Shown: piece after piece, positions 9,407 to 16,338 of the stretch | Position numbering within the stretch: the stretch's first letter is position 1 | Layout: each line of letters begins with the position of its first letter | Assembly: GCA_029978335.1 (NCBI GenBank) | Contig: JAPOJQ010000002.1 | Span: forward strand, 62,001-126,000 | Direction of reading: 5' to 3' | Length of the DNA: 64,000 bases | Origin: Actinomycetota bacterium | GTDB taxonomy: Bacteria; Actinomycetota; Acidimicrobiia; Acidimicrobiales; Ilumatobacteraceae | The notes under the pieces: model-generated | The model's input: the letters and a program-made list of their open reading frames with translations, nothing else | What the model was told of the DNA's origin: nothing | Databases searched by the model: none | Program-made: the position numbers and the translations under genes

Positions 9407-9873
9407 CGGGCACCAAGCTCATCGCCAGCAACCGCAAGGCGCGTCACGACTACTCCATCACCGACACGGTGGAGGCTGGCATTGTGCTGTTCGGTAGCGA
9501 GGTCAAGAGCCTCCGTGAAGCACAGGTGCAAATCGGTGATGGCTATGCCCGAATTCGTGACGGTGAACTTTGGCTTGAAGGCGTCAACATCGCCCCCTAC
9601 GGATTCGCGATTGGTTTTGGTGCCCACGAACAAGACCGACCGCGCAAATTGTTGATGCATCGGGCCGAGATCAAGCGGCTCGCCGATCGCATCGATCGTG
9701 AGCGGGTCTCGCTCGTTCCGCTCTCGATGTATTTCAAGGACGGTCGAGTGAAAGTAGAGCTCGGCATCGGTAAGGGCCGAACGAAGGGCGATAAACGCCA
9801 GGCCATCGCCGAGCGCGACGCCAAACGCGATATTGAGCGTGAACTCGGGCGTCGCAACAAATACTCGTCGTAG
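9397..9873 (+). CDS. smpB: SsrA-binding protein SmpB
   Basis: Binds tmRNA and brings it to stalled ribosomes in trans-translation. The 158-aa product carries the typical blocks NRKARHDYSITDTVEAGIVL, GSEVKSLREAQVQI and a basic C-terminal tail (KRDIERELGRRNKYSS) that occupies the decoding centre. ATG 9397 gives the usual length. Its RNA partner ssrA lies about 740 bases downstream on the same strand, separated by a convergent acetyltransferase gene. Confidence 0.96.
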   Translation: MSPPGTKLIASNRKARHDYSITDTVEAGIVLFGSEVKSLREAQVQIGDGYARIRDGELWLEGVNIAPYGFAIGFGAHEQDRPRKLLMHRAEIKRLADRIDRERVSLVPLSMYFKDGRVKVELGIGKGRTKGDKRQAIAERDAKRDIERELGRRNKYSS

Positions 9874-9888
9874 GGCGACCCCGCCGGT

Positions 9889-10494
9889 TTAGCGAGGCGC
9901 CCGCCACATGCCCCACTGGTGCGGGCCATGCGAGCGATCAACGTCGTTGTCGGTGCGTAGGTCCCACTCGGTCCGCACCTCAAAACCGTGACGCCGGTAG
10001 TACGCCACGTTCTCCTCGGTTTCCGTCTCGAGATAACAGCCCACACCCTCGTCGTCGGCGAGGGCGAACACCGTCCCCATAAGCGCCGCTCCGAAACCTC
10101 GGCGCTGCCAGTCGGGATGGGTCGCCAACATGTTGAGATACCAGTGCGGCTCAGGTGGCGTGTTGGCCTCGGAGGATTGCCCGTAGGCGAGGTATCGCTG
10201 GGTTCGCCAGCCGGGATCAGGACGATCATCTTCGGGACCGATGGCGTCAGGATCGGCCTCGGGTCGACCGGGCGGTGTCCATCGGGCGAAGGCCACCCCA
10301 TCGTCGGTACACCACAGCGTGCTGAGTGCATGGCCACGACGCAAGACCCAACCGAACATCTCCTGTCCGACAGCGTGGTAGTCGTCGTCGTCAGGGAAGA
10401 ACCATCGCACGACCGGATCGTCGGCAAAGGCCCGCCAACCGGTGAGAGCGAGTTGACGGAGGTCAGCGTTCGTCGACGGTCGGATCGATGCCAT
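9889..10494 (-). CDS. GNAT-family N-acetyltransferase
   Basis: A 201-aa acetyltransferase from ATG 10494 (MASIRPSTNADL); the track start 40 codons upstream adds a cysteine-rich extension unlike the family. Acetyl-CoA-binding motif A is HWYLNMLATHPDWQRRGFGAALM, with the QRRGFG loop, and YYRRHGFEV is the C-terminal motif B. Acceptor unknown. It sits between smpB and ssrA in the opposite orientation. Confidence 0.88.
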   Translation of the reverse strand: MASIRPSTNADLRQLALTGWRAFADDPVVRWFFPDDDDYHAVGQEMFGWVLRRGHALSTLWCTDDGVAFARWTPPGRPEADPDAIGPEDDRPDPGWRTQRYLAYGQSSEANTPPEPHWYLNMLATHPDWQRRGFGAALMGTVFALADDEGVGCYLETETEENVAYYRRHGFEVRTEWDLRTDNDVDRSHGPHQWGMWRAPR

Positions 10495-10564
10495 GGCCAC
10501 GAAAGGTATAGAGACATTCGCTGGTCTGCGACTACGCCCCGGAATGTCACACATCTCGGGTATG

Positions 10565-10570
10565 TTGACG
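10565..10570 (+). promoter_or_regulatory. Possible -35 element of the tmRNA promoter
   Basis: TTGACG lies about 47 bases upstream of the mature tmRNA 5' end. A transcript starting near 10600 with a short leader removed by RNase P would fit, but the -10 region at the right spacing is weak, so this is only a candidate. Confidence 0.3.
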
Positions 10571-10616
10571 TTCACATAACACGACAAGCAGAAATGCTTG
10601 GCGGAAGCGTTCACAC

Positions 10617-10994
10617 GGGGCTGACCGGTTTCGACGTCAGTATCGCTTGGGCGAATCTGCGACCCGAGTTGCTCAGACTCGCAAAACGGGGCACCACAAA
10701 GAATTGCCGATGAGCAGTTCGCTCTCGCCGCCTGATCTCAGGTGAGTGAAGAGACATCGTGACCAGAAATGGCGCACGGGGCCGATCCACCGCAGCCCGG
10801 CAACAGAAGCGGGGGATGACGACGGGAAAGACAGTTGGCGGTGGGAAAGACCACTGACTCCGAGGAAAGACTTGGCGTTGACGTAAGTCAGTCGACCCGC
10901 CGATAAGCCAGCGTCAGGCTTGAAGCCGGGGATGGTCGTATCGGGTCCGTTCACGGGCTGATGGACGGGGGTTCGATTCCCCCCAGCTCCACCA
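10617..10994 (+). ncRNA. ssrA: tmRNA (transfer-messenger RNA)
   Basis: Rescues stalled ribosomes together with SmpB. The 5' end GGGGCTGACCGGTTTCGAC and the 3' end GGGGGTTCGATTCCCCCCAG-CTCCACCA are diagnostic: the first seven bases pair with CAGCTCC before the ACCA end (one G-U pair), and the T-arm GGTTCGATTCC is perfect. About 378 nt, CCA encoded. An internal reading frame ends in ADEQFALAA-stop, a typical degradation tag. Followed immediately by a hairpin. Confidence 0.95.
10691..10735 (+). other. tmRNA tag-peptide reading frame
   Basis: Inside ssrA, the frame from GCA 10691 reads APQRIADEQFALAA followed by TGA. The end ALAA is the protease-recognition signature of trans-translation tags. 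The resume codon may be this GCA or the GCC at 10706 (ADEQFALAA); sequence alone does not decide. Confidence 0.75.
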
Positions 10995-10995
10995 A

Positions 10996-11023
10996 GGGGG
11001 ACTCGTAGAAATGCGGGTCCCCC
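10996..11023 (+). terminator. Hairpin just after tmRNA
   Basis: GGGGGAC pairs perfectly with GTCCCCC across a 14-base loop and begins two bases after the tmRNA CCA. There is no U-run, so it could end transcription or protect the precursor 3' end before processing. Confidence 0.55.
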
Positions 11024-11035
11024 ACTCGTAGAAAT
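11001..11035. repeat. 12-bp direct repeat behind ssrA
   Basis: ACTCGTAGAAAT occurs at 11001-11012 and again at 11024-11035, separated by 11 bases. The first copy forms the loop side of the post-tmRNA hairpin. The 3' end of ssrA is a common integration site, but no integrase or second attachment copy was seen in the window. Confidence 0.6.
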
Positions 11036-11063
11036 CGCCACATCGGGACGTGTCCAGCAATGG

Positions 11064-11294
11064 TCAGACGACGGTTGCCAGTACCGCGCCGAAGACCACC
11101 ATGGCGACTCCGGCACCCTGGTAGAAGCCGTGCACCCGATCACCCGACCCCCAAAGGACCCGGGAGCGAGCAACCAAGAGTCGGTAGACGACGAACTCCG
11201 ACCTGGAACGGCCCCACCAAACGAACAACACGCCGACCATCGCAATGAGAAGACCCCACATCATCGCCATCCACCTCCATTGCTCACCGAGCAT
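11064..11294 (-). CDS. Small two-segment membrane protein
   Basis: 76 aa with an N-terminal membrane segment (MMWGLLIAMVGVLFVWWG), a basic middle (RSRSEFVVYRLLVARSRV) and a second segment at the C-terminus (GAGVAMVVFGAVLATVV). No known family recognised. Convergent to ssrA. The hydrophobic-basic-hydrophobic pattern is more protein-like than the shadow frames around it; ATG at 11294 or the internal ATGs 8-11 codons later could be the start. Confidence 0.55.
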   Translation of the reverse strand: MLGEQWRWMAMMWGLLIAMVGVLFVWWGRSRSEFVVYRLLVARSRVLWGSGDRVHGFYQGAGVAMVVFGAVLATVV

Positions 11295-11423
11295 CGGACT
11301 TCGATCGCACCCTACCCCGGCAACGCATCACGCCTGGCTCAATCGACGTGTGATCACTCCGACCTGAGCATGCGATCATGCGTCGCACTTCGGAGGCCTG
11401 GTCCCAGCCCATGTGGGCCAGCA

Positions 11424-12977
11424 TCACACTTCCGGCAGCGACAGCACGATTCGGTGCTTCTGCACTTTGCCCGACGGCGTCCGGGGAAGTTCGGCGATCC
11501 GCTCGAGCCGTCGCGGCCACTTGTACTTGGCCAAACGCCCATCGAGGAACTGGCGGATCTCTTCGAGTGAGGGGGCCGGGTCATCGGCGACGATTACAGC
11601 GACGACAGTCTCACCCCACCGCTCGTCGAGTGCACCAACGACTGCAACATCCCGGATACCCGGGTGTGCCATTAACGCAGCTTCGACCTCGGCCGGATAC
11701 ACGTTTTCGCCACCACTGATGATCATGTGCGACTTGCGATCAACAAGGTGGAGGTAACGGTCCACGTCGATGAAGCCGACATCACCGAGCGTGAACCAGC
11801 GCACTCCTTGGTGGACGACGGTGCTCGCCTCCGTGGCCGCGTCATTGTTGAGGTAGCCCTCCATCAGGAGCGGGGAGATGTATACAAGGCCGCGCTCACC
11901 AGTGCCCACCGGATCACCAGCATCGTCGAAGATGGCAACGGAGATACCGGGGAATACCCGACCACAGCTGCCCGCTCGACCCTCGGCGCGATGTGCCACC
12001 GTCGTGGCAAGACCGATCTCGGTCGCTCCGTAGAACTCGTGGAGTTCTGCGTTCGCGAATGTCACGAGAGTCGCGTCAATCGTGGTTCCGTGCAGCGGCG
12101 CGCCGCCTGTCGTGATCTGACGGACCGAGGTGGTGTCATACACTCCCTGAATCTCGTTGACTCGATCGAGCATCGTCGGTACCGCGAACCCAATTGACGT
12201 GCAGCGGTGGTACTCAATGTCGTGCAGCGTCTGGCGCGGATCAAAGGCGGACATGAGCACAACCTTCCCTCCGGCGAACAGGTGCGCCATGAGGAACAAC
12301 GTCGGTGCCTCGTGGAACAGCGGTCCAGGGATCAGCATCACCTCACCGGGCCCGTGCGCGTAGTGCGTCGCCGACAATCGGTAGTGGGCCACGAACTTGT
12401 GCTGGGTCTGCACGCACCCTTTGGGGAACCCGGTGGTGCCCGAGGTGTACCCGATGAAGAATGTCTCATCGCCAGTGGTCACGATCGGCGGTTCGGTGCT
12501 ATCCGCCTGACGCATCAAGGTGCCAAACGCCGAGTCCGGCCCCGACCACAACAGGATCCGTTCGGCGGGCAACGAGAGTGACCCGTCGTTCAGGAGTGAG
12601 CCGAGAACCTCTGATCTGGCGGTGTCGTGCAGGACGAGGTCTGCGGCGGAGTCGTTGACGACGTGGGCCACCTCGCGACCGGCGAAGTGGGTATTGATCG
12701 GCGTGACGCTGATTCCAACTTTGGCAGCCGCGAAGTACAGCACGACATAGTCGATGCTGTTTGCCATCATCACCGCTACGTTGCCGCCGCGTCCCAAGCC
12801 GAGTCCGACAAGGGCATGAGCGCAGCGGTTGACGTGCCCATTGAGCGCTGCCCATGTGTACTCGACGCCACCACTCACCACTGCGACGTCGTCAGAGCGG
12901 TGCACCGCCTGCCAGCGCAGCATCCCGCCCATCGTGGTGTGGTCGACGGCGGTCCGGGACAGGACGAGGTCGTCCAT
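11424..12977 (-). CDS. Acyl-CoA synthetase (AMP-binding, ANL superfamily)
   Basis: Activates a carboxylic acid with ATP and CoA. Visible ANL core motifs: A3 FIGYTSGTTGFPKG, A5 EFYGATEIG, A7 WFTLGDVGFID, A8 RKSHMIISGGENVYPAEVE and A10 PRTPSGKVQK with the catalytic lysine. I use ATG 12977 (517 aa), directly after the upstream MaoC stop; ATG 13007 would overlap that gene by 26 bases. The substrate may be a fatty or aromatic acid. It is the last gene of a three-gene run with two hot-dog proteins, controlled by the divergent TetR gene by inference. Confidence 0.93.
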   Translation of the reverse strand: MDDLVLSRTAVDHTTMGGMLRWQAVHRSDDVAVVSGGVEYTWAALNGHVNRCAHALVGLGLGRGGNVAVMMANSIDYVVLYFAAAKVGISVTPINTHFAGREVAHVVNDSAADLVLHDTARSEVLGSLLNDGSLSLPAERILLWSGPDSAFGTLMRQADSTEPPIVTTGDETFFIGYTSGTTGFPKGCVQTQHKFVAHYRLSATHYAHGPGEVMLIPGPLFHEAPTLFLMAHLFAGGKVVLMSAFDPRQTLHDIEYHRCTSIGFAVPTMLDRVNEIQGVYDTTSVRQITTGGAPLHGTTIDATLVTFANAELHEFYGATEIGLATTVAHRAEGRAGSCGRVFPGISVAIFDDAGDPVGTGERGLVYISPLLMEGYLNNDAATEASTVVHQGVRWFTLGDVGFIDVDRYLHLVDRKSHMIISGGENVYPAEVEAALMAHPGIRDVAVVGALDERWGETVVAVIVADDPAPSLEEIRQFLDGRLAKYKWPRRLERIAELPRTPSGKVQKHRIVLSLPEV

Positions 12978-12981
12978 GGTG

Positions 12982-13422
12982 TCAGCCCGCAAGTCGGACC
13001 CGGACATCGCCGACACCGACAGTGTGGCCATCCTGATCGATCGCCTCGACACCAACGACGACGACGTGCTCACCCGGCGTGCGCGGGTGTAACTCCTTGA
13101 TTCGTCCGGTGGTCGTCACCGACGTTCCGACCGGCACGGGCCGGGTGAGCTTGGCCTCAATGCCGACGATGACGGCCCCGCGATCGCGCCAGTGGCGAGT
13201 GACCAGCGAAGTCATTCCCGACATGGTGAACATGCCGTGGGCGACCGTCTTGGGGGTACCAAAGACCTGTGCCCGCTCGGCCCAGTCGATGTCCGTGTGG
13301 ACTGGGTTGAAGTCGAGGTGGGCGAGCGCCGCAACGTCGATGACATCCTGGGTGACCTCGACGGTAATTGAAGGGAATTCGTCTCCAATGGAAAGCTCGC
13401 TGAAAGATATCGACTCGGTCAT
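12982..13422 (-). CDS. MaoC-like hydratase (hot-dog fold)
   Basis: 146 aa from ATG 13422, which has a strong ribosome site (GAGGAG, 7 bases upstream); the track extension to 13572 lies inside the neighbouring gene. AHLDFNPVHTDIDWAE is the hydratase-2 catalytic motif (Asp and His), followed by FGTPKTVAHGMFTMSG, typical of (R)-specific enoyl-CoA hydratases. Likely works on acyl-CoA made by the downstream ligase, possibly as a partner of the next hot-dog protein. Confidence 0.9.
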   Translation of the reverse strand: MTESISFSELSIGDEFPSITVEVTQDVIDVAALAHLDFNPVHTDIDWAERAQVFGTPKTVAHGMFTMSGMTSLVTRHWRDRGAVIVGIEAKLTRPVPVGTSVTTTGRIKELHPRTPGEHVVVVGVEAIDQDGHTVGVGDVRVRLAG

Positions 13423-13433
13423 GGTGTTTCTCC

Positions 13434-13964
13434 TCAGGCGTTGGCGAACTGGGCGATGAGATCGCGGGTGGGCGGAAGCAGAAGCTGTACATACCAACGC
13501 GCCTTGAGCACGCCGTTCTGGTTGCGCAGCTCGATGAGATCCATCATGTAGTGCTTGTCGCGGCGGATCCACTTGTCATAGTGCGTGATGGTGGCGGTGA
13601 TGACCTCGCCAGGGCGGAAGTCCTCGAACATCTCGATCCGTTGACCCGGGTTGCGCGCGCCAGGTGTGCGGATCCAACTGCCGATCCCGGTGCCGATGCA
13701 GTAGAAACTGACCATCACGAGGAAGAGCGGGTGCGGAACTGGGTCGTTCGGATCGTTCGAGGCGGCATCCGTCTCTAGACACGAACGATTGAAGGCGAGA
13801 ATGTCCTCGACTCTGACCTCGAACGTGTTCTGAGCCTCAGCGGACTTGCCGATGACAATTTCATCCCAACACTCGTAACCCTCGACACCCTTTTTGAAGT
13901 CCCACTCGAACTCCCGTTGACGAAGGGTCAAGGGCTGCTCTGAAAGTCGTTCTGATGTGCTCAT
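13434..13964 (-). CDS. MaoC N-terminal-type hot-dog protein
   Basis: 176 aa from ATG 13964 (GTG 13967 also possible). FEVRVEDILAFNRSC, VPHPLFLVMVSFYCIG, FEDFRPGEVITATITHYDKWIRRDKHYMMDLI and NGVLKARWYVQLLLPP resemble the non-catalytic or N-terminal half of double hot-dog hydratases. The catalytic D-x-N-P-x-H motif is absent here but present in the gene directly behind it, so the two may form a heteromeric hydratase as seen for actinobacterial steroid and fatty-acid hydratase pairs. That pairing is inference. First gene of the operon. Confidence 0.78.
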   Translation of the reverse strand: MSTSERLSEQPLTLRQREFEWDFKKGVEGYECWDEIVIGKSAEAQNTFEVRVEDILAFNRSCLETDAASNDPNDPVPHPLFLVMVSFYCIGTGIGSWIRTPGARNPGQRIEMFEDFRPGEVITATITHYDKWIRRDKHYMMDLIELRNQNGVLKARWYVQLLLPPTRDLIAQFANA

Positions 13965-13974
13965 CACTCCCCTT

Positions 13975-13988
13975 ACCGACTGGTTAGT
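13975..13988. promoter_or_regulatory. Candidate TetR operator
   Basis: ACCGACTGGTTAGT has the ACnnACnnGTnnGT symmetry common to TetR-family operators. It lies 11 bases upstream of the first hot-dog gene and in the divergent space facing the TetR gene, so one site could control both. Confidence 0.45.
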
Positions 13989-14167
13989 AGAATTTAGGCA
14001 GACTCGGTGTACCCTGTCAAGATGAGGATCAATCGGTCAGAGGTGCCTCATCTGCGGCCGAACTGTCTGCCCTTCCTGAACGGCTGTTCACCGATGACCG
14101 ACGATGCCGTCAGCCGCATTGGCCGAATGGTCTGCGCCGGCCCCCATCGAAGTTGGACGGGTTCACC

Positions 14168-14860
14168 ATGACGCGCAAGGCACTCGCTCGGACGCGTGCC
14201 GGCCTCGGCGTTGAGGTCATCACGACCATCGCCCTTGAGCTCTTCAACGACTTCGGATACGACGGCACGAGCATGGAGCAGATCTCAAGCCGACTCGGCG
14301 TCACGAAGGCCGCCCTCTACTACCACGTCGCCGGTGGCAAGGAGGAGATTCTGCGCCTGGCGATTCAACGTGTCATGGATCCGCTGTGGCTGTCGCTCCA
14401 GGAGCCCGGCGCACTCGAGGGAACCGCGTTCGAACGACTCACCCATGTCCTCGGGCGGCAGGTCGAGTTGATCCTGCGAGGGATGCCTGACATCGCCTAC
14501 TTCCTCCATCCGAAAGCGCATCACCCGCTGAGTTCAGAGGTTCGTGCACGCCGCCGCAGCTACGACGGCGCCATCCAGGACGTACTCGACGCAGCCATCG
14601 CCGACGGAGCCATTCGCCAAGATGTTGATGCCCGACTCATGCTGCGACTCGTGGTGGGCATGATCTACTCGATGAACGAGTGGTATCAGTCAACTGGTCG
14701 ACTGGCCGTCGATGAGATCCGCAACGCAGTGCTCGCCCTCCTGCTCACTGGTGTCACCCCTGGCCCCTCGCTCTTGACCGCAGACGAGGTCTCGGCGTAT
14801 TCCCCCATCTCCACTGAGAGCAACGCTCGAGCAACAGCTCCCCCAAGACGTATCAGCTGA
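14168..14860 (+). CDS. TetR/AcrR-family transcriptional regulator
   Basis: 230 aa from ATG 14168 (ATG 14153 is five codons upstream). The N-terminal helix-turn-helix reads ALELFNDFGYDGTSMEQISSRLGVTKAALYYHVAGGKEEIL, a textbook TetR DNA-binding domain; the C-terminal part is an all-helical ligand domain (LMLRLVVGMIYSMNEWY). Divergent from the acyl-CoA ligase/MaoC run with about 200 bases between, so it probably represses that run in response to an acyl-CoA or related ligand. Confidence 0.93.
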   Translation: MTRKALARTRAGLGVEVITTIALELFNDFGYDGTSMEQISSRLGVTKAALYYHVAGGKEEILRLAIQRVMDPLWLSLQEPGALEGTAFERLTHVLGRQVELILRGMPDIAYFLHPKAHHPLSSEVRARRRSYDGAIQDVLDAAIADGAIRQDVDARLMLRLVVGMIYSMNEWYQSTGRLAVDEIRNAVLALLLTGVTPGPSLLTADEVSAYSPISTESNARATAPPRRIS

Positions 14861-14966
14861 TGTCGACGTTCGATGACGACATGGAGCATCCCGCCATTCG
14901 GTGACAAACCCCACAGCGCGGTGAACTGACGGCAGTCGATGTGCACCGTTGACCAGCGACGAGCAC

Positions 14967-16109
14967 ATGTCACCCACTGGTCGTCTCATCTGCCACGATG
15001 ACACCGTGCTGTTCGACACCTCCACCATTGACCTCGATGCTTTCGCAGCGGCGACCGGCTGGGAGATCAAACCAGAAGGTGCCTGCAAAGGTGATGTGTG
15101 CGTGCCACTCGGCTCCAATCGGGACGCACTGGCGATCGCCGAACGACTAGGTATGGCAGTCGTCACCGATCAGGCCACAGGCCAAGTGGCCATCGGCCCG
15201 GCCTCACTCAGCGGACATGCACTCGACTCGGCCGACGCGCCTGACGTTGTGCTCCACGACCTCGACGGCAACGAAGTTGCGCTCTCGCAGTTCCGTGGCG
15301 AGAAGGTCGTGATCGTCAGCTGGGCCCCCTATTGAGGCTGCCGCTATGACCTGCCAGGTTGGCAGGCGCTGAACACCGAGCTTCGAGATGCCGGCACACC
15401 GGTGACGATCATCACCGTTGCCATCGAGACCGACGGCGCCGACGCCGTGCGCGAGTACATCGATGCAGCTGAACCTGAACATCCATCGTTGATCGATACC
15501 GAACATGTCCTCGAGCGAGCATTCGGTGTGGTCAACATCCCGAATGTGGTCTGGATCGACGAAGCGGGCGTGATCGTGCGGCCGGCCGAACCCGGCTGGG
15601 CTGGGCCAGCCGAATATCCGGACTGGCTGGCGAACCTCATGGCCGAGCGAGAGAGAAGGGCCGCCGAGCAAGGAGCAGAGGCGCTGGCCGCTCTCCGTGC
15701 GGGCCAGGACCGAACCTCGTACGCCGATGCCATTCGCGATTGGGCTGTCAACGGCTCGGCATCACGGTTTGCTCTGGCTCCCGACGAGGTCGTTGCCGCA
15801 TCACGCCCGCGCGATATCTCCAGGTCCGAAGCCGCAGCCCGGTTTGAACTAGGAGTTGACGCGTGGCGTCGAGGTGACCGTAAATCGGCATTTTCACACT
15901 GGCGTGACACCCATCGCCTCGACCCCGACAACTGGACCTACAAACGTCAAGCCTGGTCGCTGGTGGGGAACGAAGCCGCAGGAGGTGGGGAGCTTGGCCG
16001 CCTGATGCAATTCGGCGTCGATGATTCGTGGCCCTTCGACGGGGACTTCAACCGTGACACCGCCGCAACACCACCTGGCACCTACTACCCGAAGACCATC
16101 GACGTCTAG
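14967..16109 (+). CDS. Candidate selenoprotein: thioredoxin-fold protein with in-frame TGA (Sec-Gly-Cys)
   Basis: The track splits this into 14949-15335 and 15402-16109, but both are in one frame, separated only by TGA at 15333. Read through, it is 380 aa from ATG 14967 (TTG 14949 is the alternative). Residues 1-75: unrecognised part with GACKGDVCVPL (Cys40, Cys45). Residues about 85-215: thioredoxin/redoxin fold, VVLHDLDGNEVALSQFRGEK then VIVSWAPY-U-GCRYDLPGWQ, with the TGA (residue 123) exactly at the redox cysteine site and Cys125 two residues on; IPNVVWIDEAGVIV is the cis-Pro-side strand. C-terminal part: a TPR-like helix pair (ELGVDAWRRGDRKSAFSHWR). A SECIS-like hairpin follows the TGA. 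A Cys-to-stop pseudogene or sequencing error is the alternative; intact downstream coding argues against decay. Confidence 0.75.
15333..15335 (+). other. In-frame TGA, proposed selenocysteine codon
   Basis: Occupies the first redox position of the thioredoxin fold (APY-TGA-GC). The flanking frame is open for 122 codons before and 257 after it. Confidence 0.7.
15350..15366 (+). promoter_or_regulatory. SECIS-like hairpin
   Basis: CCTGCC pairs perfectly with GGCAGG around the loop AGGTT. The loop begins 20 nt after the TGA. Bacterial SECIS elements have a short apical loop with an early G and GU, 16-37 nt past the UGA; the E. coli fdhF loop AGGUCU is closely similar. Confidence 0.65.
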
Positions 16110-16228
16110 CCCCCGGCACTGCCGGCGATAGCCAGAGGTGTTCACTACCCGCCGATAGTTGCTCACTTCATCTGGCACGAACGAATCGGCAGCGATCCGG
16201 CCCGAACGAGCCTCGGCAACCTGACAGC

Positions 16229-16252
16229 GTCCTCGTCAGGGTCCTCCTCAGG
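16229..16252. repeat. 12-bp tandem repeat
   Basis: GTCCTCGTCAGG is followed directly by GTCCTCCTCAGG in the 229-base space between the selenoprotein candidate and the photolyase-like gene. Nothing else was recognised in that space. Confidence 0.5.
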
Positions 16253-16338
16253 GTCCTGGCCTACGAATTTGCAAGGAAACGAAGGTTCACCTCACCGACA
16301 CTCGATACCACCTCGTCGGCTTCAATGGCGACGGTCAC

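Noticed and set aside
9597-10550. 317-aa ORF opposite smpB and overlapping the acetyltransferase
   Set aside because: Covers the end of smpB and much of the acetyltransferase gene with low-complexity, Arg/Ser/Pro-rich translation.
10681-10713. tmRNA tag read in the frame AKRGTTKNCR
   Set aside because: It starts at an attractive GCA but ends in polar residues; tags end in a small hydrophobic signature such as ALAA, which the other frame gives.
10617-10994. Genomic island integrated in ssrA
   Set aside because: No integrase, second attachment copy or foreign base composition was seen behind the tmRNA gene; only the short direct repeat remains as a weak hint.
14949-15335. Two separate small genes (14949-15335 and 15402-16109), as the ORF track shows
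   Set aside because: Both are in the same frame with only one TGA between them, the product is continuous in fold, and the second ORF has no ribosome site at its ATG. One gene with TGA is the better reading.
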